Positions 28,112 to 35,731 of a stretch of 64,000 bases of DNA are shown piece by piece. The first letter of the stretch is position 1; each line of letters starts with the position of its first letter. Made by a program: the position numbers and the translations under genes. The notes beneath the pieces were generated by a model. That model saw only the letters and a list, made by a program, of their open reading frames with translations, was not told where the DNA came from and searched no databases. The stretch lies in contig NZ_CP015027.1 of NCBI RefSeq assembly GCF_002077155.1, forward strand, positions 3,171,442-3,235,441, given 5' to 3'. Source of the DNA: Sporosarcina sp. P33. Its GTDB lineage: Bacteria > Bacillota > Bacilli > Bacillales_A > Planococcaceae.

Positions 28112-28765
28112 TTGACTATCCGTTCATTTCTTACCGAAAAATGGCGTACATTGATCATTCCTATTGCAGCGTTCGCTGTACTTTCCACTGTTTTGTTCTT
28201 TCCCCGGGAACAGCCGGATGAATTATCCGAAGAACGTGGACAATCCCTTTTAGAAACAATTGAAACGACAGAATCCGGAACTATTGAAGAAGTGGAAGCG
28301 CCGGTCGAACTCGTAGCAGAAGCTGTTTCTGCTGCTATACTCGTCGACGTAAAAGGCGCAGTGAAACATCCCGGTCTTTATTCTATGCAAGACGGAGATC
28401 GGCTGTTAGATGCTGTTGACAAAGCGGGCGGCTACACAGAGTCTGCGGACACGCGTCTGCTCAATCATGCGCAGCGGCTGCAGGACGAATCTGTGGTCTA
28501 CGTGCCTGTCGCAGGAGAAGAGCCGCCAATTTTTCCTGCAGCAGACTCTTCCCCGTCGTCTGACAGTTCCAGTGCAAAAGTAAATATCAATACTGCGAAT
28601 GAAAGTGAGTTTCAGACACTTCCCGGCATTGGCCCCGCGAAAGCTGCGGCGATTATTCAATACCGTGAAGAAAATGGCGCTTTCAAACAACTGGATGATC
28701 TGAAAAACATCTCCGGTATTGGCGACAAGACGTTTGAGAAATTAGCACCACATATTAGTAACTGA
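28112..28765 (+). CDS. comEA: Competence DNA receptor ComEA
   Basis: ComEA binds incoming double-stranded DNA at the outer face of the membrane during transformation. The 217-residue protein has an N-terminal membrane anchor (about 15-31, LIIPIAAFAVLSTVLFF), an acidic linker, an SLBB domain (ILVDVKGAVKHPGLY to about 130) and a C-terminal helix-hairpin-helix pair (FQTLPGIGPAKAAAI, ISGIGDKTFEKL). There is no ATG; TTG 28112 is best spaced from GAAAGGA, with TTG 28109 as alternative. First gene of comEA-comEB-comEC. Confidence 0.92.
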   Translation: MTIRSFLTEKWRTLIIPIAAFAVLSTVLFFPREQPDELSEERGQSLLETIETTESGTIEEVEAPVELVAEAVSAAILVDVKGAVKHPGLYSMQDGDRLLDAVDKAGGYTESADTRLLNHAQRLQDESVVYVPVAGEEPPIFPAADSSPSSDSSSAKVNINTANESEFQTLPGIGPAKAAAIIQYREENGAFKQLDDLKNISGIGDKTFEKLAPHISN

Positions 28766-28778
28766 TGGAGGCGACCGT

Positions 28779-29342
28779 ATGGAGCGAATAACTTGGGATC
28801 AGTTCTTCATGGCGCAAAGTCATCTGCTGGCAATGCGCAGCACGTGCACACGGCTTTCTGTAGGGTCTGTTCTAGTCCGTGATCAGCGCATCATCGCAGG
28901 CGGCTATAACGGTTCGATATCCGGCGGTGATCACTGTATAGAGCATGGCTGTTATGTCGTAGATAATCATTGCGTACGAACAATTCATTCAGAGATGAAT
29001 GCGCTGCTGCAATGTGCCAAATACGGAATACCTGTTGCGCAGGCAACAATCTACGTCACCCATTTCCCATGTCTGCAGTGCAGTAAAGCGCTGATTCAGG
29101 CAGGCATTGAACGGGTCAAGTATGCGGAAGATTATCGTAACAGTGAATATGCGCTGGAGCTGTTCGCGCAGGCAGGCGTTGCGATTGAAAAAGTGCCGTT
29201 TGATAAACGTTCCATTGACTTTGCAAGCGAAGAGAAGTTTGCGCTGTTCAATGAAATGCTGTTGAAAATGCAGGAGCTTGGCGCTGAACCTGAAGAACTG
29301 GATACCCTTTTGCAAAGGGTGAATCATTTATTTGGCAATTAA
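28779..29342 (+). CDS. comEB: ComE operon protein 2 / dCMP deaminase
   Basis: A zinc-dependent deoxycytidylate deaminase of 187 residues. The HSEMNALLQC motif gives the zinc His and catalytic Glu, and FPCLQC the two zinc cysteines. It lies in the comE operon but the B. subtilis homologue is not needed for transformation. It is 13 nt after comEA, and its 3' end lies just before comEC. A C-terminal extension of about 40 residues beyond the deaminase core matches the ComEB subtype. Confidence 0.94.
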   Translation: MERITWDQFFMAQSHLLAMRSTCTRLSVGSVLVRDQRIIAGGYNGSISGGDHCIEHGCYVVDNHCVRTIHSEMNALLQCAKYGIPVAQATIYVTHFPCLQCSKALIQAGIERVKYAEDYRNSEYALELFAQAGVAIEKVPFDKRSIDFASEEKFALFNEMLLKMQELGAEPEELDTLLQRVNHLFGN

Positions 29343-29359
29343 TCCGATCGATACGATGG

Positions 29360-31633
29360 ATGTATATAGCGATTCCTGTTGCAGTTTCTGCCTTTGCGGC
29401 TGAGCTTTCGGGATCGCTTTTATTTTTACATGCAGTTTACCTCATTCCATTCTACTTTTTACGCAAAGATTATCTCCACCTAATTCTTTGCGCGCTTCTG
29501 GCAAGTTTCTCTTTTTTGTATTTCTCCCATAATACTTCCGTTCTCCCCGATCAGTCAGTCGTTACATTCCAATGGCAAGATCAAGTGAAAATAGACGGTG
29601 CGAAAGTAAAAGGCTTCGCCCGTCTGACAGATGGCACAATCGTCTATATGATGTATACGCTTGGCTCAGAGCAGGAGAAGCAACGATTTCAATCCGCCCG
29701 TTTATCCACTTTTCAGTTCACCGCGAAAGTCGAGCCGAAAGAATTGGAGCCCGCAGCACATGACTATTCATTTGATATGGCACGCTATCTGCGGATGAAC
29801 GGTGCTGCAGGTATTCTGGAAGTAAAGAATATACATGCAATCGTACCGCTGTCTACGGTGCGCTCCAGGCTTTCACACTATCGGTCGGCCATTAAAACGC
29901 ACATCCATGAACGGTTTCCTCCTTCGCTTGTCACCGAAGCGGAAGCATTGCTGATCGGCGACCGTACGGGGATGGACCAAGTATTACAGAAAGAGTACCG
30001 TACGCTCGGTATTACTCACTTATTTGCAATCTCGGGACTGCATGTCGGTTTATTGACCTTTTTTATACGGACCATTTTATTGCGCGCCGGTCTCCGGAAA
30101 GAATGGGTCACATACAGTCTGCTGCTGTTTCTTCCAGTCTATGCATGCGTCGCGGGCGGCGCACCGTCAGTTTGGCGTGCAGTCACCGTGACGATGATTC
30201 TATTGCTGGCGGTATCCGGAAACGTTAAATTGCGGCTGGATGACGCGCTTGCATTGAGCGCATTGTTTTTCATTGTTACTCAGCCGTATATCGTCTTTCA
30301 GCCAGGTTTTCAGCTATCTTACTTAGCGGCTTTTTCATTGCTGTATTCTTCAGCAATTCTAAATGAGGCGAAAAATGGCTTCTTCGTTTCATTTCTTGTT
30401 ACGGTTATTACACAAGTTGCGTTATATCCAATTTTGCTATACCACTTTTATGAACTGTCGATTTCTTCATTTGCCGCAAATTTGTTTTATGTGCCTCTTT
30501 ATTCAGTGTTCATTTTACCTGCAAATTTAGTTCTGCTCGTCTGCACGTATATCTCACCGCAGACAGCGGCTGTCCTATTTACTCTCTATGAACCGATACG
30601 CGGCTGGATTGGCGGCATGACGACCTGGTTTGCTTCGATGCCTTATCAACTGTGGACGCCAGGGCGGCCAGATGCATTCGGCGCCGTGTTTGCAGTGGTT
30701 GGTATATTGATCTTTCTTGTCTGTCTGGAGAGGCGGAAGACGATGATTCTAGGGAGCATCTGTCTGCTTATACCCGCACTGTATTTGGAGGTAAAGCCTA
30801 TCATGCATCGCGATGTGATTATATCGTACGTTGACGTGGGACAGGGAGACAGCACAATCATCGAGATGCCATTTCGCAAAGCGGTCTACGTGATCGATAC
30901 GGGAGGAGTCGTTCACTTTGGCGAATCAACCTGGAAAACACCTGAGCAGCCATTTGAAATCGGCCGGAATATTGTGGTGCCTTATTTAAAAGCGCAAGGT
31001 ATTACGAAAATAGACCGGCTAATGCTCACGCATGCCGATCTGGATCACATAGAAGGCGCGGATGAAGTGATGGAGGAGCTGCGTGTACTGGAGGTTCATA
31101 TATCTCCCGGGAGTGAAAAGGAGAAAGCGATGGAGGGGATTCTGCGGCTGGCAAAACATCAGCGCGTTCCGGTTCGGTTAGTCGGAGAAGGCGTAAGCTG
31201 GCAATTACAAAATTATCATTTTCGCTACGCAGCACCGGAACAGCGGGCATATGAAGGAAATGACAGTTCGTTACTGCTGATTATGACAGAAGAAGATTTG
31301 CATTTCATATTTCCTGGAGACTTGGAGAGCGAAGGAGAGCGAAGGTTTTTGCAGAGATACGCATCTTCCGCTTTTGGCAGGGTCGTATTAAAGGCGGGTC
31401 ATCACGGAAGCAGGACGTCGAGCACAGAGCCATTCATCCGCTTTTTAAAGCCGGAATTTGCCGTGGTTTCCGCTGGCAGGAACAGCCGGTACGGTCATCC
31501 GCATGAAGACGTGATGGAGCGTTATAAGGAGAACGGCACTCCTGTTTGGACGACTGCTGAAAGGGGGACTATTGAACTGCGTGTGAAGAAAGGAGTGTAT
31601 TCTGCTTCGTCCAGCAGGCAGGAAAGCAAATAG
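29360..31633 (+). CDS. comEC: DNA internalization channel protein ComEC/Rec2
   Basis: ComEC forms the membrane channel that admits single-stranded DNA in transformation. The 757-residue version starting at ATG 29360 has an N-terminal OB-containing DUF4131 region, the competence domain with many membrane helices from about 210 to 480 (HLFAISGLHVGLL, VAGGAPSVWRA), and a C-terminal metallo-beta-lactamase-like domain (LTHADLDHIEGAD, LKAGHHGSRTS). ATG 29360 has no ribosome site. The frame is open upstream (WQLIRSIRW) with AAAGGGTGA near 29314, so the true start may be upstream at a non-standard codon. Confidence 0.9.
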   Translation: MYIAIPVAVSAFAAELSGSLLFLHAVYLIPFYFLRKDYLHLILCALLASFSFLYFSHNTSVLPDQSVVTFQWQDQVKIDGAKVKGFARLTDGTIVYMMYTLGSEQEKQRFQSARLSTFQFTAKVEPKELEPAAHDYSFDMARYLRMNGAAGILEVKNIHAIVPLSTVRSRLSHYRSAIKTHIHERFPPSLVTEAEALLIGDRTGMDQVLQKEYRTLGITHLFAISGLHVGLLTFFIRTILLRAGLRKEWVTYSLLLFLPVYACVAGGAPSVWRAVTVTMILLLAVSGNVKLRLDDALALSALFFIVTQPYIVFQPGFQLSYLAAFSLLYSSAILNEAKNGFFVSFLVTVITQVALYPILLYHFYELSISSFAANLFYVPLYSVFILPANLVLLVCTYISPQTAAVLFTLYEPIRGWIGGMTTWFASMPYQLWTPGRPDAFGAVFAVVGILIFLVCLERRKTMILGSICLLIPALYLEVKPIMHRDVIISYVDVGQGDSTIIEMPFRKAVYVIDTGGVVHFGESTWKTPEQPFEIGRNIVVPYLKAQGITKIDRLMLTHADLDHIEGADEVMEELRVLEVHISPGSEKEKAMEGILRLAKHQRVPVRLVGEGVSWQLQNYHFRYAAPEQRAYEGNDSSLLLIMTEEDLHFIFPGDLESEGERRFLQRYASSAFGRVVLKAGHHGSRTSSTEPFIRFLKPEFAVVSAGRNSRYGHPHEDVMERYKENGTPVWTTAERGTIELRVKKGVYSASSSRQESK

Positions 31634-31669
31634 ACACATCCGCCGGCATGACGGATGTGTCTATTTTAT
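31632..31669 (+). terminator. Terminator after comEC
   Basis: AGACACATCCG and CGGATGTGTCT pair over 11 bp with a 9-nt loop, followed by ATTTTAT. It also faces the end of yqzM. Confidence 0.85.
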
Positions 31670-31679
31670 AAACAATTGA

Positions 31680-31814
31680 TTAGCGAGCGACGATATCGAT
31701 GATCGTAGCAATAACAAAAATTGCAGAAAAACCGATAAACGAAACTATAAAGCCGATGCCACTGTCAATCGCATCATTACGTTTGGATTGGACATCATGT
31801 TCAAATTCATTCAT
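31680..31814 (-). CDS. yqzM: YqzM family small membrane protein
   Basis: A 44-residue minus-strand gene. The N terminus MNEFEHDVQSKRNDAIDSG is soluble and is followed by one membrane helix (about 20-40, IGFIVSFIGFSAIFVIATII). It closely matches B. subtilis YqzM in sequence, length and position between comEC and holA. TAGGAGGTG precedes the ATG. Function is unknown. It faces comEC and shares the terminator region. Confidence 0.9.
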   Translation of the reverse strand: MNEFEHDVQSKRNDAIDSGIGFIVSFIGFSAIFVIATIIDIVAR

Positions 31815-31939
31815 TGCTACACCTCCTAATTCCATACTAAGTATAGATGAAAGTGAAGGAAAAATCCATATAAATTGCAGTTTTCAAAGCTTGCAATGAA
31901 CGTTGACACAAATTGTTCAAAAACTTCATGAATAATGAG

Positions 31940-31979
31940 TCAAAGAGCGGAGCTGCCGACAGCAATTTCCGCTCTTTGA
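31940..31979 (-). terminator. Terminator downstream of the 54-residue ORF
   Basis: TCAAAGAGCGGA and TCCGCTCTTTGA form a 12-bp stem 8 nt after the stop of the minus-strand ORF. T runs are short on both strands. Confidence 0.65.
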
Positions 31980-31986
31980 TTTAGTG

Positions 31987-32151
31987 TTAATAATATCGGT
32001 CTTTTTCTGCTGTTTCTCTGTGGTTTGGTGTCATTGGCTCCTGTTTAGGCTGTAATTCTTCCAAGTCCATCATTTCCAGGGAAATTTCTTCTTTTTCTCT
32101 CGTTTTCGGAGTGCTGCGCCGGCTGCCGTTTGCGCGTTCAGACTTTTTCAT
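31987..32151 (-). CDS. 54-residue hydrophilic protein, unknown, possibly forespore-expressed
   Basis: A minus-strand frame of 54 codons with an excellent ribosome site (AAAAGGAGG) six nt or so before its ATG. The product is highly charged and lacks a membrane segment: a basic Ser/Arg-rich N terminus (MKKSERANGSRRSTPK), an acidic middle (EEISLEMMDLEELQ) and a Pro/Lys tail ending DRYY. It is not in this position in B. subtilis and I recognise no family. A CATACTA box 23 bp upstream resembles a SigF/SigG -10, hinting at spore expression. A terminator follows. Confidence 0.7.
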   Translation of the reverse strand: MKKSERANGSRRSTPKTREKEEISLEMMDLEELQPKQEPMTPNHRETAEKDRYY

Positions 32152-32173
32152 CAAAAATACCTCCTTTTCCTGC

Positions 32174-32202
32174 TAGTATGGAGAAATAGATGAATTTCAT
32201 GT
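32174..32202 (-). promoter_or_regulatory. SigG/SigF-like promoter of the 54-residue ORF
   Basis: On the minus strand CATACTA (32174-32180) matches the forespore sigma -10 CATnnTA. ACATGAA (32196-32202) upstream is a weaker fit to the GHATR -35 at about 15-17 bp. Confidence 0.35.
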
Positions 32203-32253
32203 ATAGTTAGCTCAGGTTTTTATGATAAGTATTAGGCAGCTGAGGTGAAGAAG

Positions 32254-33261
32254 ATGGTAACAAAAATTTGGAACACAATTGAAAAAGGTGATGTGCAGCC
32301 GGTGTATCTGCTGACAGGCACCGAACAGCATTTACTTGATGAAACAATTAAGAAGCTGATCAAGGCAGTGCCCGGAATGACATCTTCTGAAGTGAACCGT
32401 TTTGACTTGGAAGAAACTCCAATTCAGGCGGTTCTTGAAGTTGCGGATGAATTGCCATTTTTGGTTGATCATAAACTGATCGTGGCAAAGAACTGTTCAT
32501 TCCTGAAGGCAACAGATAACACAAAAGAAAAACAGAATCATCAGCTGGGATTATTGGAACAGTGGCTGGAGAATCCTTCGCCGACCGCAACTGTTGTTTT
32601 CGTCGCGCCTTATGAAAAGCTTGATGCGAGGAAGAAAATTACGAAGAAAATTAAAAAACATGCGGTTGTCGTAGAAGCAGTGGCCATGCAAGGGCAGGAT
32701 TTGTCCACATGGATTATGCAGCAAGGAAAAGATAAAGGCGTTACATTCGATAAAAAAACCGCGGAGTTTCTGATGGAAATGGCAGGAACTGATTTGCTGC
32801 AGCTTTCTGCAGAAGTGGAGAAACTTGCGGCGTATACAGCGTATCAGGGGACGGCAGACATCGATATGATTGAACAGCTTGTAGCCCGCACACCGGAGAT
32901 GGACGTCTTTCGGCTGACCGATTCATTCGTCAACAATAAAAAGGCTGATTCTTTGGCAGTCTATCATGATCTTCTCCGTAACGGAGAAGAACCCATTATG
33001 CTGGCGTCACTTATTGCAAGTCAGGTACGTCTGATGATCCATGTGACGAATTTGCGGAAAAAAGGTTATCAGCAGCAACAAATCGCAGCAACGCTTCATA
33101 TTCATCCGTACCGGGTGAAGCTGATGATGCAGCGAAGTCTGCCGCCGCTTCCTGTTTTACTGAAAGCGCTGGATGATTTGGCGACGATTGATCTGCAGCT
33201 GAAAACCACAAGCGGCAATCGTCAGCGAAAATTGGAACTATTCCTGATGAATGGATTATAA
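32254..33261 (+). CDS. holA: DNA polymerase III subunit delta HolA (YqeN)
   Basis: The delta subunit of the clamp loader, which opens the sliding clamp. The 335-residue protein starts with a degenerate AAA+ fold (VYLLTGTEQHLLDETIKKL); a canonical Walker A is absent, as expected for delta. LARTPEMDVFRLTDSFVN-type sequence begins the third domain, ending in the oligomerisation helices (YRVKLMMQRS, LELFLMNGL). ATG 32254 follows GAGGTGA; the GTG at 32245 is within that site. Confidence 0.93.
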   Translation: MVTKIWNTIEKGDVQPVYLLTGTEQHLLDETIKKLIKAVPGMTSSEVNRFDLEETPIQAVLEVADELPFLVDHKLIVAKNCSFLKATDNTKEKQNHQLGLLEQWLENPSPTATVVFVAPYEKLDARKKITKKIKKHAVVVEAVAMQGQDLSTWIMQQGKDKGVTFDKKTAEFLMEMAGTDLLQLSAEVEKLAAYTAYQGTADIDMIEQLVARTPEMDVFRLTDSFVNNKKADSLAVYHDLLRNGEEPIMLASLIASQVRLMIHVTNLRKKGYQQQQIAATLHIHPYRVKLMMQRSLPPLPVLLKALDDLATIDLQLKTTSGNRQRKLELFLMNGL

Positions 33262-33267
33262 CAGCAC

Positions 33268-33302
33268 AAAAAAAGACTGCCTTTCGTGAAGGCAGTCTTT
33301 TA
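33268..33302. terminator. Bidirectional terminator between holA and rpsT
   Basis: AAAAGACTGCCTT and AAGGCAGTCTTTT form a perfect stem with A and T tracts on either side, serving two convergent genes. Confidence 0.9.
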
Positions 33303-33310
33303 ACATATCA

Positions 33311-33562
33311 TTATTGAGCTTTTTTAGTTAGACGTGATTTTTGACGAGCTGCAGTGTTTTTATGGATCAGACCTTTACGGGCAGCAGTATCCAATTGTTT
33401 CACAGCATCTCTCAAAAGATCTCCAGCGTTTTCTTCGTTATTAAGAAGAGCAGCATCCGCTTTACGGATTGCAGTACGCATAGAAGCTTTAACATGAGAG
33501 TTCTGCTCGTTAGCAGCAGCACTTTGTTTCACGCGTTTGATAGCACCTTTAATGTTTGGCAT
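33311..33562 (-). CDS. rpsT: 30S ribosomal protein S20 (bS20)
   Basis: A small basic helical-bundle protein that binds 16S rRNA during early 30S assembly. The 83-residue sequence begins MPNIKGAIKRVKQS and ends AARQKSRLTKKAQ, typical of bS20. I start at 33562, with GGAGGTGA correctly spaced; three residues could be added at 33571 but that ATG overlaps the ribosome site. Encoded opposite to holA and gpr, as in B. subtilis. Confidence 0.96.
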   Translation of the reverse strand: MPNIKGAIKRVKQSAAANEQNSHVKASMRTAIRKADAALLNNEENAGDLLRDAVKQLDTAARKGLIHKNTAARQKSRLTKKAQ

Positions 33563-33637
33563 TTCATTCACCTCCAGCTTTCAGGTAAGGCAAGAGTGTT
33601 TCCACAATCATCCGGACATCTCTTTACAACAAGCACA

Positions 33638-33666
33638 ATTTTAACAAAGCTGCTGACAGATTGCAA
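33638..33666 (-). promoter_or_regulatory. SigA promoter of rpsT
   Basis: Minus strand TTGCAA (33661-33666), 17-bp spacer, TAAAAT (33638-33643). The leader would be about 70 nt. Confidence 0.6.
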
Positions 33667-33756
33667 GAAAAAAAGTAAAGCTTTTCATCTTTACAGCAAT
33701 GTATTTGAGAATAAACGCGGATTATTTGCACAAGCTTGCTAGTAGAGGTGATGAAA

Positions 33757-34794
33757 ATGAGCGAATACAACTACTACCGTACGGATTTAATTGACGAAAG
33801 TGATGAATTTGTCAGACATCAGACAGAACAGGAAGAAAAGAAGCTGAAACAAATGTCCGGTATTGAGGTAGAAGAGAAGATTATTGGCCGAATTAAATCA
33901 ACAACGGTAAAAGTGACGGCAGAAGGTGAAGAGGAGATCGGTAAAGCAAAAGGTACATATATTACGCTGACGATTCCGACACTTGCTGTTCACGAAGTGG
34001 AAGAACTCGATACATTATGCAATTTGGTAATCGAGAAGATGGATGCGCTGGTTCAGGAGAAATGTAAAGGCAAAGTTGAGAAAGTGCTTTATGTCGGCCT
34101 TGGCAACCGTGACATTACACCCGATGCCGTAGGACCTGCAGTAATGGACTATGTGAAAGAGGTGATCCCGGATTATTACGAAGACGATGAGAGCGGTATA
34201 TTAGTTTATGCGCCCGGCGTGACGATCCAGACAGGTCTTGAGACCGCTTCATTTGTCAAGGCGATTGTGGAGCAGAGCAAGCCGGACCTGCTCATTGTCG
34301 TCGACGCGCTTGCGGCAAGAAGCAGTACACGGCTCTGCCGCACGGTTCAGCTGACGGATACTGGAATTCATCCGGGCTCTGGTGTAGGAAACAGCCGGAA
34401 AGAATTGTCTGAGAAAAGTCTTGGAATTCCTGTCATCGCAATCGGTGTGCCGACGGTCGTCGACGGTCCGGTGCTGGTGGCGGATGCAATTGACACGATG
34501 TTCGGTTATATCGCAGCAAAAATCGAGGAGGACGGTATGCCTTCGTCCAAGCTTGCAACCGGACGGTTTCCGCAGCGGACGACGAAAGACGCTGATCGGG
34601 CTTCTCTTGCGCCAATTTTTGGCGACTGGTCTTCGTGGACACACGAGGAGCGTATTCAGCTCTTCGAAGAAGTATTGTCGAATCAGGAATTATCGACGTT
34701 CATTTCTCCGAAAGAAATCGATTCATGGGTGGCAAACTATGCAACCGCCCTTTCGTCTTCATTGATTAATTGGATTCATAAAGTAAACGCCTGA
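33757..34794 (+). CDS. gpr: GPR endopeptidase (germination protease)
   Basis: GPR degrades small acid-soluble spore proteins at germination; it is made in the forespore as an inactive zymogen. The 345-residue protein belongs to peptidase family A25. The N-terminal YYRTDLIDESDEF resembles the propeptide boundary region, and LYVGLGNRDITPDAVGP, VYAPGV and LIVVDALAARS are conserved core segments. ATG 33757 follows AGAGGTGA; a TTG at 33736 in frame is less likely. It is followed by spoIIP, the normal sporulation pair. I could not find a convincing SigG promoter. Confidence 0.94.
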   Translation: MSEYNYYRTDLIDESDEFVRHQTEQEEKKLKQMSGIEVEEKIIGRIKSTTVKVTAEGEEEIGKAKGTYITLTIPTLAVHEVEELDTLCNLVIEKMDALVQEKCKGKVEKVLYVGLGNRDITPDAVGPAVMDYVKEVIPDYYEDDESGILVYAPGVTIQTGLETASFVKAIVEQSKPDLLIVVDALAARSSTRLCRTVQLTDTGIHPGSGVGNSRKELSEKSLGIPVIAIGVPTVVDGPVLVADAIDTMFGYIAAKIEEDGMPSSKLATGRFPQRTTKDADRASLAPIFGDWSSWTHEERIQLFEEVLSNQELSTFISPKEIDSWVANYATALSSSLINWIHKVNA

Positions 34795-34799
34795 ACTAG

Positions 34800-34828
34800 T
34801 CATTGACCTTTTTTCTTCTGCATAGTGT
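34800..34828 (+). promoter_or_regulatory. SigE-like promoter of spoIIP
   Basis: TCATTGA (34800-34806) and CATAGTGT (34821-34828) are 14 bp apart, a good SigE arrangement, about 20 bp before the spoIIP ATG. spoIIP is SigE-dependent in B. subtilis. Confidence 0.5.
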
Positions 34829-34847
34829 GGAAGATGGAGGGATCACA

Positions 34848-35648
34848 ATGAAAAAAACTTTGCAAATTTGGATGAGCGTCATTTTTCTATTGTTCATCTT
34901 CCCAGTCGTTCTGCAGTTCATTCCTAAACAGCCGACCGTCCCCGGTGCCCTCTCAATAAAGGAACCGAGCATGATTGTCTATGCATCCAATGTGCTGGAA
35001 GAAGATATCCGCCCAAAAGTGGAAGGAAATGTGTTGATTTACGCGACTCATTCTCATGAAGCATATGAACCGATCACAAAAGCGGCTGACGGTAAAGTCG
35101 CAGTCTCACATCATACGGAGAATATTTTAAAGGTCGGAGGCCGGCTGAAAGAAAATTTACTCGCTCATGGCCTTTCTGCTGAGCAGCTTGATATCGATAT
35201 CGTAAAAATCATGCAGCAAAAGAAAATACCGTATCATAAATCCTATGCTGCAATCAGGCCGTACGTTGAGAAACGAGTGAAGGAACAACCGTATGATTTA
35301 ATCATTGACTTGCACAGAGATTCCCTGGGCCCTTCCAAAACAACAATCACACACGCTAATACACGCTATGCGAAAGTGGCGTTCGTAATCGGCAGGGATC
35401 ATCCGTATTACGAAAGGAATTTGGCCAAAGCGAAACAATTAAAAAATGAGATGGAGAAGCTGGTGCCGGGTATTACGCGGGAAATCATTATTAAAGGCGG
35501 CCGGGGTGTAGATGGAAAGTACAATCAGGATCTTGATACGAGCATGATTTTAGTTGAGCTCGGCGGAGTGGGTAATACGGAAGCGGAACTAAATCAATCG
35601 ATTTCGATCATCGGTGAATCTGTTTCAGCTATGATGGGTGCGCAATAA
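34848..35648 (+). CDS. spoIIP: Stage II sporulation protein P (short form)
   Basis: SpoIIP is the amidase/endopeptidase of the SpoIIDMP engulfment complex that remodels septal peptidoglycan. The 266-residue protein has one N-terminal membrane segment (about 7-26) and the SpoIIP domain with metal-ligand candidates in YATHSHEAY, DLHRDS and LVELGGVGN. B. subtilis SpoIIP is about 400 residues; here the region between the anchor and the amidase is much shorter. ATG 34848 follows GGAGGG. It starts 53 nt after gpr with its own SigE-like promoter. Confidence 0.92.
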   Translation: MKKTLQIWMSVIFLLFIFPVVLQFIPKQPTVPGALSIKEPSMIVYASNVLEEDIRPKVEGNVLIYATHSHEAYEPITKAADGKVAVSHHTENILKVGGRLKENLLAHGLSAEQLDIDIVKIMQQKKIPYHKSYAAIRPYVEKRVKEQPYDLIIDLHRDSLGPSKTTITHANTRYAKVAFVIGRDHPYYERNLAKAKQLKNEMEKLVPGITREIIIKGGRGVDGKYNQDLDTSMILVELGGVGNTEAELNQSISIIGESVSAMMGAQ

Positions 35649-35659
35649 TCTATCAAATA

Positions 35660-35688
35660 TTGAAGTCTGACCCGTTCACTGCTATAAT
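35660..35688 (+). promoter_or_regulatory. SigA promoter of lepA
   Basis: TTGAAG (35660-35665), 17-bp spacer, TATAAT (35683-35688), 43 bp before the lepA start. Confidence 0.7.
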
Positions 35689-35731
35689 TCAAGTAGCTTA
35701 AATAGGTACGTACATGTAGGAGTGAACAGTG

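Noticed and set aside
31699..31899. 66-residue plus-strand frame in the comEC-holA gap
   Set aside because: Antisense to yqzM, which has homology, a ribosome site and a plausible membrane helix.
33670..33710. GTAAAG/CTTTAC hairpin between rpsT and gpr
   Set aside because: Only 6 bp, no T run, and no upstream gene it would terminate; probably chance in AT-rich DNA.
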